Assembly (NCBI RefSeq): GCF_000423025.1
Contig: NZ_AUHE01000004.1
Coordinates: 62,001-126,000, forward strand
Direction: 5' to 3'
Length of the DNA: 64,000 nucleotides
Source of the DNA: Gordonia shandongensis DSM 45094
GTDB lineage: Bacteria > Actinomycetota > Actinomycetes > Mycobacteriales > Mycobacteriaceae
Part shown: positions 41,653 through 51,410 of the stretch, in pieces
Layout: every line of letters begins with the position of its first letter
How positions within the stretch are numbered: the first letter of the stretch is position 1
Notes under the pieces: model-generated
Database searches by the model: none
The model's input: the letters and a program-made list of their open reading frames with translations, nothing else
Told to the model about the DNA's origin: nothing
Made by a program: the position numbers and the translations under genes

Positions 41653-42990
41653 TCAGGCACTCGCGCGCCCCTTGCGCCGCTCGCGCCGTTCGTCCCGCGC
41701 ACGCCGCGCCATCTCGTCCTCCACCCTGATCTCCTCGCCCGCCGCGATCCCGATCTGCTCGAGGATGTACCGCAATGCCACCGACAGACACGAGGCGACG
41801 GGCACTGCGAGGAACGCGCCGGTGATCCCGAACAGACTGCCGCCGAGAGCCACCGACAACAGCACGATGACGGCGTGCATGTCCATGGTCTTGGCCTGCA
41901 GCCACGGCTGCAGCACGTTGCTCTCCAACTGCTGCACCACCAGGATGATCGCGAGCACGATCAACGCAACAGTGGGCCCCTGGGTCACCAACGCGATCAA
42001 CACCGCGAGGGCCCCGGCGACGAACGCACCGACGATCGGCACGAATCCACCGAGGAACGTGATGACGATCAGGACCCCCGCGAGAGGGATGTCGAGAATC
42101 AGCAGTCCGATGCCGATGAATGCGGCGTCGACGAAGCTGACGATCGCCTGGGTCCGGATGAACCCGCCCAACGCATTCCACATCCGATTCAAGATCTGAT
42201 TGAGGTGCGTCGCCCCCTCACGACCCATGGTCCGCTCGAGCCACGGCAGAAAACGCGGCCCGTCCTTGAGGAAGAAGAAGACCAGAATCACCGTGGTGAA
42301 CAGCGTGATGATGGCCGACGTCGCGACTCCGACGCCATTGAACACACCCGTCGCGATGGTGCTCGCGCTGGCCTGCAGCTTGGTGGTGATCTCGCCCGCG
42401 ATCGACGAGATCTGCTCGTCCTGAACGTTGAGCGGCGGCCCCTGCGCCCAGTCCTGCACCTGTTTGACGCCGTCGACGGCCTTATCGGCCAACTGCGGCG
42501 CTTGATCGACCACCGACGGGACGATGAGACCGATGATCCCGGCGACGACCCCGACACCGACCAGCATCATGACCAGCGACGCCGCTGCCGGCGGCACGCC
42601 CTTGCCGCGCATCCACCGGACCGGCGGCCACAGGACCGTCGACACGATGATGCCGAGGATCACCGGGAGCAGGATCACCCAGAACTTCGCCATCACCCAG
42701 AACAGCGCATAGAGGAACACCATCACGATCAGCGCCTGCAGGCACACCATCGCCGTGGACCTCAACCCGGTGAGGAACACCCGTCCCCGACTCGGGTACG
42801 GCTTGCCGGTCACCGGGTTCACCAGCGGACCGTCGGGTGAACCCTCGGCCCCGTCGTCCGTCCCGTCGCATCGGCCCCCGCCATCGTCATCGAGGCGGGA
42901 GTCGGCGACGGCGTCCTTCTCGACACTCGTCTCGGCGTGCTCGGCGAGGTCGTCCCCCGTCGGCCGCAGATCGTCGCTCTTCTCGCTCAC
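41653..42990 (-). CDS. AI-2E (TqsA/PerM) family membrane permease
   Basis: A 445-residue membrane protein of the AI-2E family. The first 80 residues are acidic and hydrophilic, then come eight hydrophobic segments in the family pattern: three before and five after a soluble loop (residues about 180-240, DEQISSIAGEITTKL). The motif FLKDGPRFLPWLER and the proline-glycine segment GGFVPIVGAFVAG are characteristic. The GTG at 42990 follows TGAGGATTG. Substrate is unknown; members export quorum signals or sodium. Confidence 0.88.
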   Translation of the reverse strand: MSEKSDDLRPTGDDLAEHAETSVEKDAVADSRLDDDGGGRCDGTDDGAEGSPDGPLVNPVTGKPYPSRGRVFLTGLRSTAMVCLQALIVMVFLYALFWVMAKFWVILLPVILGIIVSTVLWPPVRWMRGKGVPPAAASLVMMLVGVGVVAGIIGLIVPSVVDQAPQLADKAVDGVKQVQDWAQGPPLNVQDEQISSIAGEITTKLQASASTIATGVFNGVGVATSAIITLFTTVILVFFFLKDGPRFLPWLERTMGREGATHLNQILNRMWNALGGFIRTQAIVSFVDAAFIGIGLLILDIPLAGVLIVITFLGGFVPIVGAFVAGALAVLIALVTQGPTVALIVLAIILVVQQLESNVLQPWLQAKTMDMHAVIVLLSVALGGSLFGITGAFLAVPVASCLSVALRYILEQIGIAAGEEIRVEDEMARRARDERRERRKGRASA

Positions 42991-43165
42991 GAGGCAATCC
43001 TCACACACCGGTCCGACATCGTCCGCCCGACGCACCGCGCGCCTGTGGACCACCGATGGAACCGAAGTCGCACGTGCTGCGTCCAAGTCAATGAGCGGCT
43101 CGTGACCGGCGTCCCGGCCGTTCACCGAATCCTGTGGCGCCGGCCGATCCGCTCAGGAGCCCGCA

Positions 43166-43725
43166 ATGCCCGCACTCTTCGATCGACAGCCCTGCCTGCA
43201 GACGATCAGCGTCGTCACTCCGGACGGACCGTTCACCGCCCTCGCCGCCGACGACGACGTGGTCCTCGCGTCGGGGTGGACCGACGACACCGGCGTTCTC
43301 CAGGCGCTCATCCGCGGCCGGAGCGCTCCGCACGTCTCGCGCAGAGGAGAGGCGGAACGGTCGCCGAGGCCGTCGAAGCCTATTACGACGGAGCGCACGA
43401 CGCGCCTGCCGCGGTCGACGTCCGTCAGTCGTCCGGCCCGTTCGTCGAGGCCGCGTGGGCGGCGTTGCGGACCGTGCCGCCGGGTGCTCCCGTCACCTAC
43501 GGGCAGCTCGCCGCGCTGGCGGGCGATCCCGCTGCCGCTCGGGGTGCCGCACAGTGCTGCGTCCGCAACGTCGCCGCCTTGTTCGTCCCCTGCCACCGCG
43601 TGCATCGAGCCGACGGATCACTGGGCGGATTCCGCTACGGCCTCGACCTGAAACAACGTCTACGCGACCGCGAGGACGCCGTTTTGTCGGAGGCTCTTGT
43701 TAGTGTCGTGTCACAGCTTCAATAG
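43166..43725 (+). pseudogene. ogt: Frameshifted methylated-DNA-protein cysteine methyltransferase
   Basis: The N-terminal part (MPALFDRQPCLQTISVVTP and on to LIRGRSAPH) reads in one frame from the ATG at 43166 with an AGGAG site. The rest reads in the next frame back: GTVAEAVEAYYDG, GPFVEAAWAALRTVPPGAPV and the active-site PCHRVHRADGSLGGFRYGL. The switch lies between about 43320 and 43350, as if one base were missing. The alkyl-accepting cysteine survives in the displaced part. Either the repair gene is broken in this strain or the assembly has an error here. The real protein would be about 185 residues. Confidence 0.8.
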
Positions 43726-43764
43726 CAGCGATGAGCTGCAGGAACACGCTAGGGGGTGAGGGTC

Positions 43765-45255
43765 GTGACGACGATCATCGCCGCGCCGACCTCACCCGAC
43801 CTGGATGCCCTGCTGCCCGATGATCCGATCGCCCTGGCCGCCGTCGCGAACGCCGTCGCGGTGAAGCTGGCCGCACTACCGCTGGCCGCATCCACCGAAG
43901 GCGAATTACTGGCGGCGGCGGAGTCGTTGGAGCAGGCACGGCGCCGGTTCGACGCCGCCGATGCGGCCGTCCTGGTGGAGATCTCCGACCGAGGCGCCTA
44001 CCGCACAGCCGGCTACCTGTCGTTGCACGCGTATCTCTCGGGTGGTCTGCGGGTCGGTGACGGCGCCGCCCGCCGACGCCGGGTCGCCGCCGCGGCGATC
44101 GGACGATTCACCAACATGCAAGGTCAAACCCTGTCTCCGCGGTGCCCCGCGACGGCCGACGCGGTGGGCGACGGGGCGATCGGGGTCGATCACGTCCTGG
44201 AAATCGACGCCGTCCTGACCCGCATCCCGGCCGCGGTCGACGAGACCACCCGCGAGGGTGCCGAAGCCCAACTCGCGGCCGTGGCCCGCACCCTGACTCC
44301 CGCCGGCGTCCGCACCGCCGGCATCCGCCTGCTGGCCCACCTGGATCCCGATGGGCAGCTCACCGACGACCGCGACCGCCGCCGCCTCCGCGGCCTGGCG
44401 TTGATGCCCCAAGACCGCCAGTTGATGAGCACACTGCGCACCCGGCTCACCCCGGGATTGCGCGCCGACCTCGAGATCATGCTCCAGTCCTGGGCCGCCC
44501 CGGGCATGAACAACCCCGACGACCCCGCCTCCCCGACCGGAGCGATGGAATCAGCCGACCCGGCCGTCGTGGCCGCGGCGGCCGAACGAGATGACCGCAC
44601 CCCGATGCAACGCAACCACGACGCCCTCCACGCCCTCCTGATCCTCGCCCGCTCCCACAGCGGCACCCCGGCATCGGGGTCGTTGCGCTCCGAACTCGTC
44701 GTCACCATCACCGACGCCGAACTGGCCGCCCACGCCGGCATCGCCCTGACCGCCACCGGAACCCGAGTACCGATCAGCGAACTGGTCCGGCTGGCCGCCG
44801 CAGCGACCCCACACCTGGCGGTGTTCGCCCACACCACCGGCGAACCCCTCTACCTCGGACGCGGGCGCCGCCTGGCCTCCCGCGCCCAACGGTTGATGCT
44901 CTTCGCGCGGGACCGCGGCTGCACCGCCCCCGGCTGCCCGGCACCCTTCGCCCGCACCGAAGCCCACCACTTCCCGGACTGGCAAGACGGCGGCCCCACC
45001 GACATCGACCACCTCGGAGCCGCCTGCGGCAGCCACAACCGCACCGTCGGCACCGCACCCGGCCAATGGGAAACCCGCATCGCGGCCACCGGCCCCCACA
45101 CCGGACGCGTCCACTGGCGACCGACCCCACCAACCACAACAGGCACCGGCGGACCCCATCGGTGGCAGCTCAACACCATCCACCACGCCGAACTCCTCCC
45201 GACCACAGACCCCGACCCACCACCGACACCACCAGCACCACCAGAACCGGACTGA
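43765..45255 (+). CDS. DUF222 / HNH endonuclease domain protein (13E12 type)
   Basis: A protein of about 496 residues. The DUF222 helical domain spans the first 300 residues (ELLAAAESLEQARRRFDAADA onward). The C-terminal HNH domain reads RDRGCTAPGCPAPFARTEAHHF, then DHLGAACGSHNR, supplying the two cysteines and histidines for metal. The family is multicopy in Gordonia, Mycobacterium and relatives and is linked with repeats and integration sites, though its function is not proven. GTG 43765 has AGGGGGTGAGG upstream; GTG 43756 is an alternative. The last 30 residues are a proline and threonine tail. Confidence 0.9.
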   Translation: MTTIIAAPTSPDLDALLPDDPIALAAVANAVAVKLAALPLAASTEGELLAAAESLEQARRRFDAADAAVLVEISDRGAYRTAGYLSLHAYLSGGLRVGDGAARRRRVAAAAIGRFTNMQGQTLSPRCPATADAVGDGAIGVDHVLEIDAVLTRIPAAVDETTREGAEAQLAAVARTLTPAGVRTAGIRLLAHLDPDGQLTDDRDRRRLRGLALMPQDRQLMSTLRTRLTPGLRADLEIMLQSWAAPGMNNPDDPASPTGAMESADPAVVAAAAERDDRTPMQRNHDALHALLILARSHSGTPASGSLRSELVVTITDAELAAHAGIALTATGTRVPISELVRLAAAATPHLAVFAHTTGEPLYLGRGRRLASRAQRLMLFARDRGCTAPGCPAPFARTEAHHFPDWQDGGPTDIDHLGAACGSHNRTVGTAPGQWETRIAATGPHTGRVHWRPTPPTTTGTGGPHRWQLNTIHHAELLPTTDPDPPPTPPAPPEPD

Positions 45256-45295
45256 CACCACCCTCGATGTCAGAGGCGCCCGGCATCATGGCCGT

Positions 45296-46369
45296 ATGAC
45301 TGCAGCCGCGATCATCGGACCCATCTGCCTCGTCGTCGGCGCGCTGCTCGGCTGGCTCGCCCGCGGTGCATCGAACTCGACCGGCCACGCACCCCCGCCG
45401 GGCGCAGCTGTCGGCGCAGAAGTCGACCTCGTCGTCCGCCCGCTGCGCGACACCTTGGGACGACTCTCCGAGGAACTACGACGCAGCGAAGCCGGCCGCG
45501 CCCACGCCTACGCGGGACTCTCGGAACAGGTCCGCGGCATGCAGGCGACCTCGACCCGACTGCACCAGCAGACCGCCCGGCTGGCGGGTGCACTGCACGC
45601 GCCCCAGATCCGCGGCCGATGGGGTGAACTGCAGCTGGAGAGAGTGGTGGAACTCTCCGGCATGTCTCGCCACTGCGATTTCGCAACCCAGGTGCACGGA
45701 CTCTCGGACGCCGAACGCGCCGTCCGCCCCGACCTGGTCGTCCAGCTGGCCGGCGGACGCCGCATCGTCGTCGACGCCAAAGCCCCGTTGGCCGCGTACC
45801 TCGAGGCCGCCGACGGCGGCCCGGGGGTCGGCCACGACCCCGTGGTCCGACACGCGCAGGCCGTCCGGGCGCACGTCAACACCCTGTCCGCGAAGGCGTA
45901 CTGGTCGGCACAGCCGGTCTCACCGGAGTTCGTCGTCCTGTTCCTTCCCGGCGACGGCGTCCTCGAAGCCGCTCTGCGCGCCGACCCGTCACTGCTCGAC
46001 TACGCCTTCTCCCGCGACGTCGTGATCGCCACCCCGAGCACGCTGATCGCCCTGCTGCGGACCGTCGCCCTCGGGTGGCGTCAATACGCGCTCGCCGAGG
46101 ACGCCGAGGTGATCCACACCCTCGGCCGACAGTTGTACACACGGATCGACCAGGTGCTCGGACACCTCGAGAAGATGGGCGGATCACTGCGCCGAGCCGT
46201 CGAAACCTACAACTCCACCGTGGGAGCCATCGACGGCAGGCTGGGGGTGACTGCGCGCCGCCTGTCCGAATTGGAGGCACTCTCCGGCGCTTCCGACCCG
46301 TCCGCGCGAATCGCCGACGGCGTCCGCCCCATCGACTCGACGGTGAGATCCGCATCACCGATGCAGTAG
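45296..46369 (+). CDS. rmuC: DNA recombination protein RmuC homologue
   Basis: A 357-residue protein: N-terminal membrane helix (residues 5-24), a coiled-coil stretch to about 105, then the nuclease-like domain. Conserved blocks are GRWGELQLERVVELSGM, PDLVVQLAGGRRIVVDAKAPL (the PD-D-xK-like core) and VLFLPGDGVLEAAL. RmuC limits inversion between short inverted repeats. It is somewhat shorter than E. coli RmuC, lacking most of the coiled coil. It precedes the DUF6542 gene by 62 bp. Confidence 0.92.
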   Translation: MTAAAIIGPICLVVGALLGWLARGASNSTGHAPPPGAAVGAEVDLVVRPLRDTLGRLSEELRRSEAGRAHAYAGLSEQVRGMQATSTRLHQQTARLAGALHAPQIRGRWGELQLERVVELSGMSRHCDFATQVHGLSDAERAVRPDLVVQLAGGRRIVVDAKAPLAAYLEAADGGPGVGHDPVVRHAQAVRAHVNTLSAKAYWSAQPVSPEFVVLFLPGDGVLEAALRADPSLLDYAFSRDVVIATPSTLIALLRTVALGWRQYALAEDAEVIHTLGRQLYTRIDQVLGHLEKMGGSLRRAVETYNSTVGAIDGRLGVTARRLSELEALSGASDPSARIADGVRPIDSTVRSASPMQ

Positions 46370-46419
46370 TTTTCAGCAAACTCACGGCTTCGGATCACGG
46401 AGATCCGCGGCCGGGACGG

Positions 46420-46425
46420 TACCGT
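46420..46425 (+). promoter_or_regulatory. Predicted -10 element for a leaderless message
   Basis: TACCGT ends six bases before the GTG at 46432, the spacing seen for leaderless starts in mycobacteria. No ribosome site lies before that GTG. Confidence 0.4.
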
Positions 46426-46431
46426 TTAGAT

Positions 46432-47568
46432 GTGTTCTCGCGCCTGTTAACCGGCACCGCCGTGCCCGCCGACGAGCGGTCAGTCCTCCCCGGTCTCCGG
46501 GGAGTCCCGTGGTGGGGCGCCGTTCTCATCGCCGGTGTGATCACCGCGATCGGCGCCTACATCGATGCGGGATCGACCGCTGCGCTGGGCCGTTCGTTCA
46601 AGCTCTTCTATCTCATCGGATGCGTTCTCGCCGCCCTCCTGGTTCGCCGCCGCGCACTGTTCACCGCCGGCGCCCAACCGCCGCTGATCGCCTTCGTCAT
46701 CGGAATCCTGACGCTCTACACGGCCAACCGGGAGGCCGCCGACGGCATGCGGGCGATCATCCTCAAGGTGGTCCTGCCGATCGCGACCAGCTTCCCGTGG
46801 ATGGTCATCGCATTCATCATCACCCTGGCCGTGGTGGTCGCGCGGTTCTTCCTCGAACGGACCGGAGAGAACCCGCTGCTCGTCAAACTCGCCACCGCCC
46901 TGGGCCTGCAGGACGCCGCACCCGCACGCCCCGCGAAGAAAACGCAGGCCGCGCGCGCAGGCGCGGACCGGACCCGCACCCAGCGGAAGACCCCAACCCA
47001 GAAGGCTTCAGGACAGAAGGCTTCAGGACAGAAGGCTCCAGGACAGAAGGCTGCCGCGCAGAAGTCGGGTTCACCAGCTCGTTCCGGGCGCACCCCGACT
47101 CCAGCCAAGGGCGCAGCACCCGCTAAGAAAGCAGCACCGGAGCGGCGTCGAGCCGCACCGAGCCGCGTCGCGCCCCCTCGTGCCGCCGACCAGCCCCGGC
47201 CCGGCCAGCCCCGACCCGAGCAGCCCCAGTCAGGACAGCGAGGCGCCGATCAGCGTGGGACCGGGCGGCCGGCGAGTGCCGGAACGGGTCGGCGACGCGC
47301 TGCCGATCCCGCACCGGATCGCCGGCAGTCCCGCCCCCGCCGCGACGAGGGCACGCGCGCCGCACCGCGCCGGGCCGCACCGCAGACCGTTCCACCGCGC
47401 CAACCGGAGCAGGGCCGACCGACACAGGGCCGACCAGAACAGGGCCGACCGGAACAGGGCCGACCAGAACAGGGCTCGCGTCGTTCGGGGCCGCGCCGCA
47501 CTGCGGGCGAGCAACTGCGCGACCGCGGCACCGTCGAGGATCTCACTGCGGGCGCAGACGACCGCTGA
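46432..47568 (+). CDS. DUF6542 membrane protein with long repetitive tail
   Basis: A 378-residue protein. Residues about 20-150 carry the DUF6542 domain: four hydrophobic segments beginning GVPWWGAVLIAGVITAIGAY. From residue about 165 onward the protein is a disordered, basic tail rich in Lys, Arg, Pro and Gln, with in-frame repeats such as KASGQKASGQK (15-bp DNA units) and RPEQGRPEQG. The family is conserved in Mycobacteriales near ychF, as here. The start is a leaderless-type GTG. Its last 26 bp overlap the convergent nucleosidase gene. Confidence 0.8.
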   Translation: MFSRLLTGTAVPADERSVLPGLRGVPWWGAVLIAGVITAIGAYIDAGSTAALGRSFKLFYLIGCVLAALLVRRRALFTAGAQPPLIAFVIGILTLYTANREAADGMRAIILKVVLPIATSFPWMVIAFIITLAVVVARFFLERTGENPLLVKLATALGLQDAAPARPAKKTQAARAGADRTRTQRKTPTQKASGQKASGQKAPGQKAAAQKSGSPARSGRTPTPAKGAAPAKKAAPERRRAAPSRVAPPRAADQPRPGQPRPEQPQSGQRGADQRGTGRPASAGTGRRRAADPAPDRRQSRPRRDEGTRAAPRRAAPQTVPPRQPEQGRPTQGRPEQGRPEQGRPEQGSRRSGPRRTAGEQLRDRGTVEDLTAGADDR

Positions 47569-48112
47569 TTCCTGCGGCGTCGAGCCAGCGCGCCAGATCG
47601 ACGGCCGCGGAGTCGATCGCCGAGGGCCAGTCCATGGCCGTGTCGTCAGCGTTGTCGCTGACGACCTTCACCAGCTGGACCGGGATCTCGAACGCGGCGC
47701 ACACGGCGGCGATCGCGGCGCCCTCCATGTCGACGAGATCGGCGCGGGCGGCGATCCGGTCGCGGTCTGCGCTGTCGGTGACGAAGGTGTCACCGGTGGC
47801 GAGCACGCTGCCGTCGCCTCCGGGCAGCTCCCATTCGTCGGTGATCGTGTAGCCGAAGCCGCGGAGCCGATCGGCACTGATGTCGTGCTCCAGCACCCGC
47901 GACGGGACGAACAGGCCGCTGTGGTGATCGTGCAGGGCACCGGCGGTCCCGATGTTGACCACGCGCCGGTATCGTCCGGATTCGAGGGCGCGGGTCACGG
48001 CGATGGCTGCCCGGACCTTGCCGATCCCGGTGATCAGGACATCGTGCGTGCGCTCGACGTGGGCCGCCTCGGCTTTCGTCGCCGCGACGACGAGGACGTC
48101 CCCAGCCGTCAC
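47543..48112 (-). CDS. Nucleoside phosphorylase/nucleosidase family protein
   Basis: A 189-residue protein of the PNP/UDP family, similar to MTA/SAH nucleosidase-like proteins of actinobacteria. Seen are ITGIGKVRAAIAVT, VVNIGTAGAL, VDMEGAAIAAVC (purine and ribose site) and VKVVSDNADD with the catalytic aspartate. Shorter than E. coli Pfs (232 residues), mainly at the N-terminus. It would cleave a purine nucleoside; the specific one is not clear. The GTG start overlaps the SDR stop (GTGA), forming a two-gene operon. Confidence 0.85.
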   Translation of the reverse strand: MTAGDVLVVAATKAEAAHVERTHDVLITGIGKVRAAIAVTRALESGRYRRVVNIGTAGALHDHHSGLFVPSRVLEHDISADRLRGFGYTITDEWELPGGDGSVLATGDTFVTDSADRDRIAARADLVDMEGAAIAAVCAAFEIPVQLVKVVSDNADDTAMDWPSAIDSAAVDLARWLDAAGISGRLRPQ

Positions 48113-49086
48113 TCGCCGGATCTCGACGGTGTCGAATCGGCGGCGTTCGACGCCGCGGCACGCTCACCGAGACCGCTGATGCGCGCGAGGTGATCGAATC
48201 GGTTGTTGGCGATCCGCATGACGACCTCGTACGGGAACGCGAACTTGCGGGCCCACCAGTAGCCGAAGCGGATGTCGAACGACGTGTAGACCATGAACTT
48301 GTTGCGGGTGACGCCGCGCAGGATCGCCGCGGCCGCCTTCTCCGGGGAGACCGCTATCTTGTGGAAGCCGTCCACCTGCTTGCGGACCACCGGGTTGTCG
48401 CGGTCCAGCCCCACGATGTCGACGGTCCCGACCAGCGGTGTGGCGACTCCGCCCGGGCAGACGAGGCTGACGCCGATGTTGTGGCGCCGCAGATCGAAAC
48501 GCAGTACCTCCGAGACGCCGCGGATGCCGAATTTGCTGGCGCTGTACGCCGCGTGCCACGGCAGGGCGAGGAGTCCGGCGGCCGACGAGACGTTGACGAC
48601 CTGTCCGCCGCGTCCACGGCGAACCATCTGCGGTACGAAGCATTCGATGATGTGGATCGGCCCCATCAGGTTGACGTCGACCATCGTCTTCCAGTGCCGG
48701 TGTTCGAGGTTCTCGACGGTCCCCCACGCGGATACGCCGGCGACGTTCATGACGACGTCCATGACGCCGACTTCGGCGTCGACGCCCCGGGCGAAGGCCG
48801 CGACCCACTCGTAGTCGGAGACGTCGCCGGCCCGGTGGTAGACGACGCTTCCGCGTTGGTCGAGGATCTCGGCGACGACGGCGTCGAGATCGTCGGCCCG
48901 CAGGTCGGTGAGCACGAGGTGCGCGCCGGCGCGTGCTGCGGCGATGGCCGTCGCCCGACCGATGCCGCTCGCGGCGCCGGTGATCAGGACGGTTCGGTCC
49001 CGCAGGGAGGGCACGGGTGTGGGCACCCAGAACAGGTCGCGGACGGTGCGCAGACTCGGCAGTGGCACGGAGGATGAGAGACCCAT
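48109..49086 (-). CDS. Short-chain dehydrogenase/reductase
   Basis: A 325-residue SDR with a 28-residue N-terminal extension. The cofactor loop is TGAASGIG, NVAG stands for NNAG, and the catalytic set has VSSAAG and YSASK. The extended C-terminus (TSFDIRFGYWWARKFAFPYE with a break before VVMRIANN) is typical of mycobacterial SDRs that act on lipophilic substrates at the membrane. It is coupled to the nucleosidase gene downstream by GTGA, though a functional link is not obvious. Confidence 0.9.
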   Translation of the reverse strand: MGLSSSVPLPSLRTVRDLFWVPTPVPSLRDRTVLITGAASGIGRATAIAAARAGAHLVLTDLRADDLDAVVAEILDQRGSVVYHRAGDVSDYEWVAAFARGVDAEVGVMDVVMNVAGVSAWGTVENLEHRHWKTMVDVNLMGPIHIIECFVPQMVRRGRGGQVVNVSSAAGLLALPWHAAYSASKFGIRGVSEVLRFDLRRHNIGVSLVCPGGVATPLVGTVDIVGLDRDNPVVRKQVDGFHKIAVSPEKAAAAILRGVTRNKFMVYTSFDIRFGYWWARKFAFPYEVVMRIANNRFDHLARISGLGERAAASNAADSTPSRSGE

Positions 49087-49131
49087 GCCACAACCCTAGC
49101 GCCCGATCGGGGCGCAACGGGTCGGCCGGAA

Positions 49132-50226
49132 CTAAACGGGGAGTTCGCCGCCGAAGAGGGCGTAGACCACCGAGAGCATCGACCGGAGCACGTCGGACGA
49201 CACGTCCTGCCCCTCGGTCATGAGGATCTTCTGCGCCTCGTCGGCACTCTTGGCCTTGGTGATCTTGTCGATCAGCGGTCCGAGACCTTCGAGCCCGGTC
49301 ATGTCGACGCCCTCACTCGGCTCGGGTGCGGCGGGTTCGCTCGGGGTGGCTCCCGGTGCGGGTGCCGGGGCCGTCGGGTTCGCCGGAGCGGAGTCGCCGT
49401 CGAGGTATTTGACGATGCCGTTGGTGATGGCGGCGGCGTACTTGGTGGCGCCCTGCGGCGACGAGAGGACGGCGGCTTCGGCCGGGTCGGACAGGTTGCC
49501 CATCTCGATGAAGGCCAGGGGCACGCGGGTGAGGTTGAGTCCGGCGATGTCGGGGCGTTCGACGATGCCGTCGACGGCGCCCAGGTAGTTGGCCGGCGTG
49601 AGGCCGCCCTTCTTGAGGCTGTCGCGGATGGTGTTGGACGCCTTGCGCCCGTCGGTGCTCTGCGCTGCGTCGACGGCCTTGTCGGGGATCGGGAGCGTCG
49701 GCACGATCATGTGGAAGCCCGATTTGGCGGCGTCGGGTCCGGTGCTGGTGGAGTCGGCGTGGATGCTGACGGCGAGTTGGGCGCCGCTCGCGCTGGCGGC
49801 GGCGGCGCGCTCGTCGACGCAGCCGCCCCACCCGGTGTCGTCCTTGCGGCTCATCTTCACGACGGCGCCCTTGTCTTCGAGGGCCTTCTTGACGAGCTGG
49901 GAGACGTCCCAGTTGATCGTGTGCTCGGCTTTGCCGGTCACGGCGGTCGCACCGGTGGTCTGGCAGTCCTTCTTACCGTCCCGCCCGTCGGGCACCTGCT
50001 TGGCCAGATCGTGTCCGGCGGCCGAGCCCTGGTGGCCCGGGTCGAGGAAGACCGTCTTGCCGGTGAGGGAGCCGGCCTTGGGGGCCGCGTCGGCGGGCAT
50101 CGAGACGAGGAGTCCACCGGCCAGCGCCGATGACGCCAGCAGGGACGAGGCGATCAGTACACTCCGGCGAGCGCGAGTAGCAGCCATGGGCGGGGTGGGC
50201 GCCGGCCGACCGGGTTCGGTCGGCAT
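49132..50226 (-). CDS. N-acetylmuramoyl-L-alanine amidase (Amidase_3), Rv3717-like
   Basis: A 364-residue exported zinc amidase that removes stem peptides from peptidoglycan. The signal peptide is at residues about 20-48 (RSVLIASSLLASSALAGG, then ADA cleavage). Zinc and catalytic positions are in FLDPGHQGS, EHTINWDVS, SIHADS and IEMGNLSD. Between DPGHQGS and EHTINWD is an insert with two cysteines as in the tuberculosis enzyme Rv3717. After residue about 275 there is a Pro/Ala linker (APAPAPGATPSEP) and a helical C-terminal segment of 60 residues that the mycobacterial enzyme lacks. Confidence 0.9.
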   Translation of the reverse strand: MPTEPGRPAPTPPMAATRARRSVLIASSLLASSALAGGLLVSMPADAAPKAGSLTGKTVFLDPGHQGSAAGHDLAKQVPDGRDGKKDCQTTGATAVTGKAEHTINWDVSQLVKKALEDKGAVVKMSRKDDTGWGGCVDERAAAASASGAQLAVSIHADSTSTGPDAAKSGFHMIVPTLPIPDKAVDAAQSTDGRKASNTIRDSLKKGGLTPANYLGAVDGIVERPDIAGLNLTRVPLAFIEMGNLSDPAEAAVLSSPQGATKYAAAITNGIVKYLDGDSAPANPTAPAPAPGATPSEPAAPEPSEGVDMTGLEGLGPLIDKITKAKSADEAQKILMTEGQDVSSDVLRSMLSVVYALFGGELPV

Positions 50227-50339
50227 GCGCCGCTCTCCTTCCGAAATCTCACAACATTAGTCACACAGACAACTCTAGTAACAGTCAAGCAGTACTTGAG
50301 ACCTCACGGCAAACCGGAGTCGGCCGAGAGCCGGAATCG

Positions 50340-51410
50340 TTAGGCGCCCGTGACCAGATGTCGGGTGAGGTGCAGGACGCCGTTCTCGTCGGCGACCCCG
50401 TCGGAGTCGACCAGCGACTCCAGCGCGACCGTCGCTCCCTCCGCGTCGAGGCCCGCCCCGATGACCACGAGCGACGTCGACGGCACCCGTCCGCGGCGGC
50501 GCGCGGCTCCGACGCGCACGAACCCGCCGACGGCCTGCACCGTGTACTCGAGATCTCGGTGATCGGGCAGGTCGATGAACACCGTGCCCTTGATCCGATA
50601 GGCGCCGACCGGCGGACGCTCCAGGAACCGCGCGAGCCGACGCGGGTCGACCGGGCTCGAGGTCTCCAACGTCGCCGACTCGAACGCGGCATGCAGGTGG
50701 TCCCCGTGCTCACCGCCATCGTTCTCACCGCCAGCCCGGTCCTCGGCGACCAGGTCGGCCAGACTCAGCTGCCGCGGCACGTCGTCGGGGTCGTCGCGCC
50801 GATCCACCGGGTCGAACAGCAGCTCGGGATCGACCGCGGCCTCCGACACCGCGACGACGGGGGCGGAGTCGTTCACCTCGCGGATCAGCGCGTGCACCCG
50901 GTCCAGCCCGCCCCCGCCGGGCCCATTCGCATCGAGCAGGTCGACCTTGTTGCACACCACGAGATCGGCGACGGCCAGATGGTCGCGCACCTGCGGGTGC
51001 TCGACGACGGTCTCCGCGAAGCCCGCGGCGTCCACCACATACACCAGGCCGCCGTAGGAGACGTCGACGCCGCGCGCCGCGAGCACCGTCCGGACGAGCG
51101 CCTTCGGCTCCGCGATGCCGCTGGCCTCGATGAGGACGGCGTCGAGCCCGGCCTTCGGGTCCGCCATCATCGCGAGGGACTCCGCGAGGTCACCGTCGTC
51201 GGTGGTGCAGCAGATGCAGCCGTTGCTCAGCGACATCGTGCCCGCCGAACGTCCCGAGACCAGCAGTGCGTCGACGTTGATCGAACCGAAGTCGTTGACG
51301 AGGACGCCGATCCGCCGGCCGCCGGCGTTCCGGAGCATGTGATTGAGGAGGGTGGTCTTCCCCGCTCCGAGGAACCCGGCGAGGACGACGACGGGAACAC
51401 CTCGAGTCAT
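50340..51410 (-). CDS. CobW/COG0523 family GTPase metallochaperone
   Basis: A 356-residue GTPase. Walker A is [11 protein letters not shown] at residues 11-21, the metal-binding GCICC lies at about 63-67, switch II is EASGIAEP and NKVD is at about 152. The CobW C-terminal domain begins near residue 250 ([18 protein letters not shown]). COG0523 proteins deliver zinc or other metals to client enzymes. An insert of about 35 acidic and His residues ([14 protein letters not shown]) precedes that domain and could bind metal. The ATG at 51410 overlaps the trhO stop (ATGA). Confidence 0.9.
   Translation of the reverse strand: MTRGVPVVVLAGFLGAGKTTLLNHMLRNAGGRRIGVLVNDFGSINVDALLVSGRSAGTMSLSNGCICCTTDDGDLAESLAMMADPKAGLDAVLIEASGIAEPKALVRTVLAARGVDVSYGGLVYVVDAAGFAETVVEHPQVRDHLAVADLVVCNKVDLLDANGPGGGGLDRVHALIREVNDSAPVVAVSEAAVDPELLFDPVDRRDDPDDVPRQLSLADLVAEDRAGGENDGGEHGDHLHAAFESATLETSSPVDPRRLARFLERPPVGAYRIKGTVFIDLPDHRDLEYTVQAVGGFVRVGAARRRGRVPSTSLVVIGAGLDAEGATVALESLVDSDGVADENGVLHLTRHLVTGA

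Noticed and set aside
43320-43350. Programmed ribosomal frameshift in ogt
   Set aside because: No slippery heptamer or downstream structure is evident, and the family does not use frameshifting; a mutation or sequence error is simpler.
43765-45255. Prophage or integrated element suggested by the HNH nuclease
   Set aside because: DUF222/HNH proteins of this type are common and dispersed in these genera; no integrase, capsid, terminase or attachment repeat is nearby.
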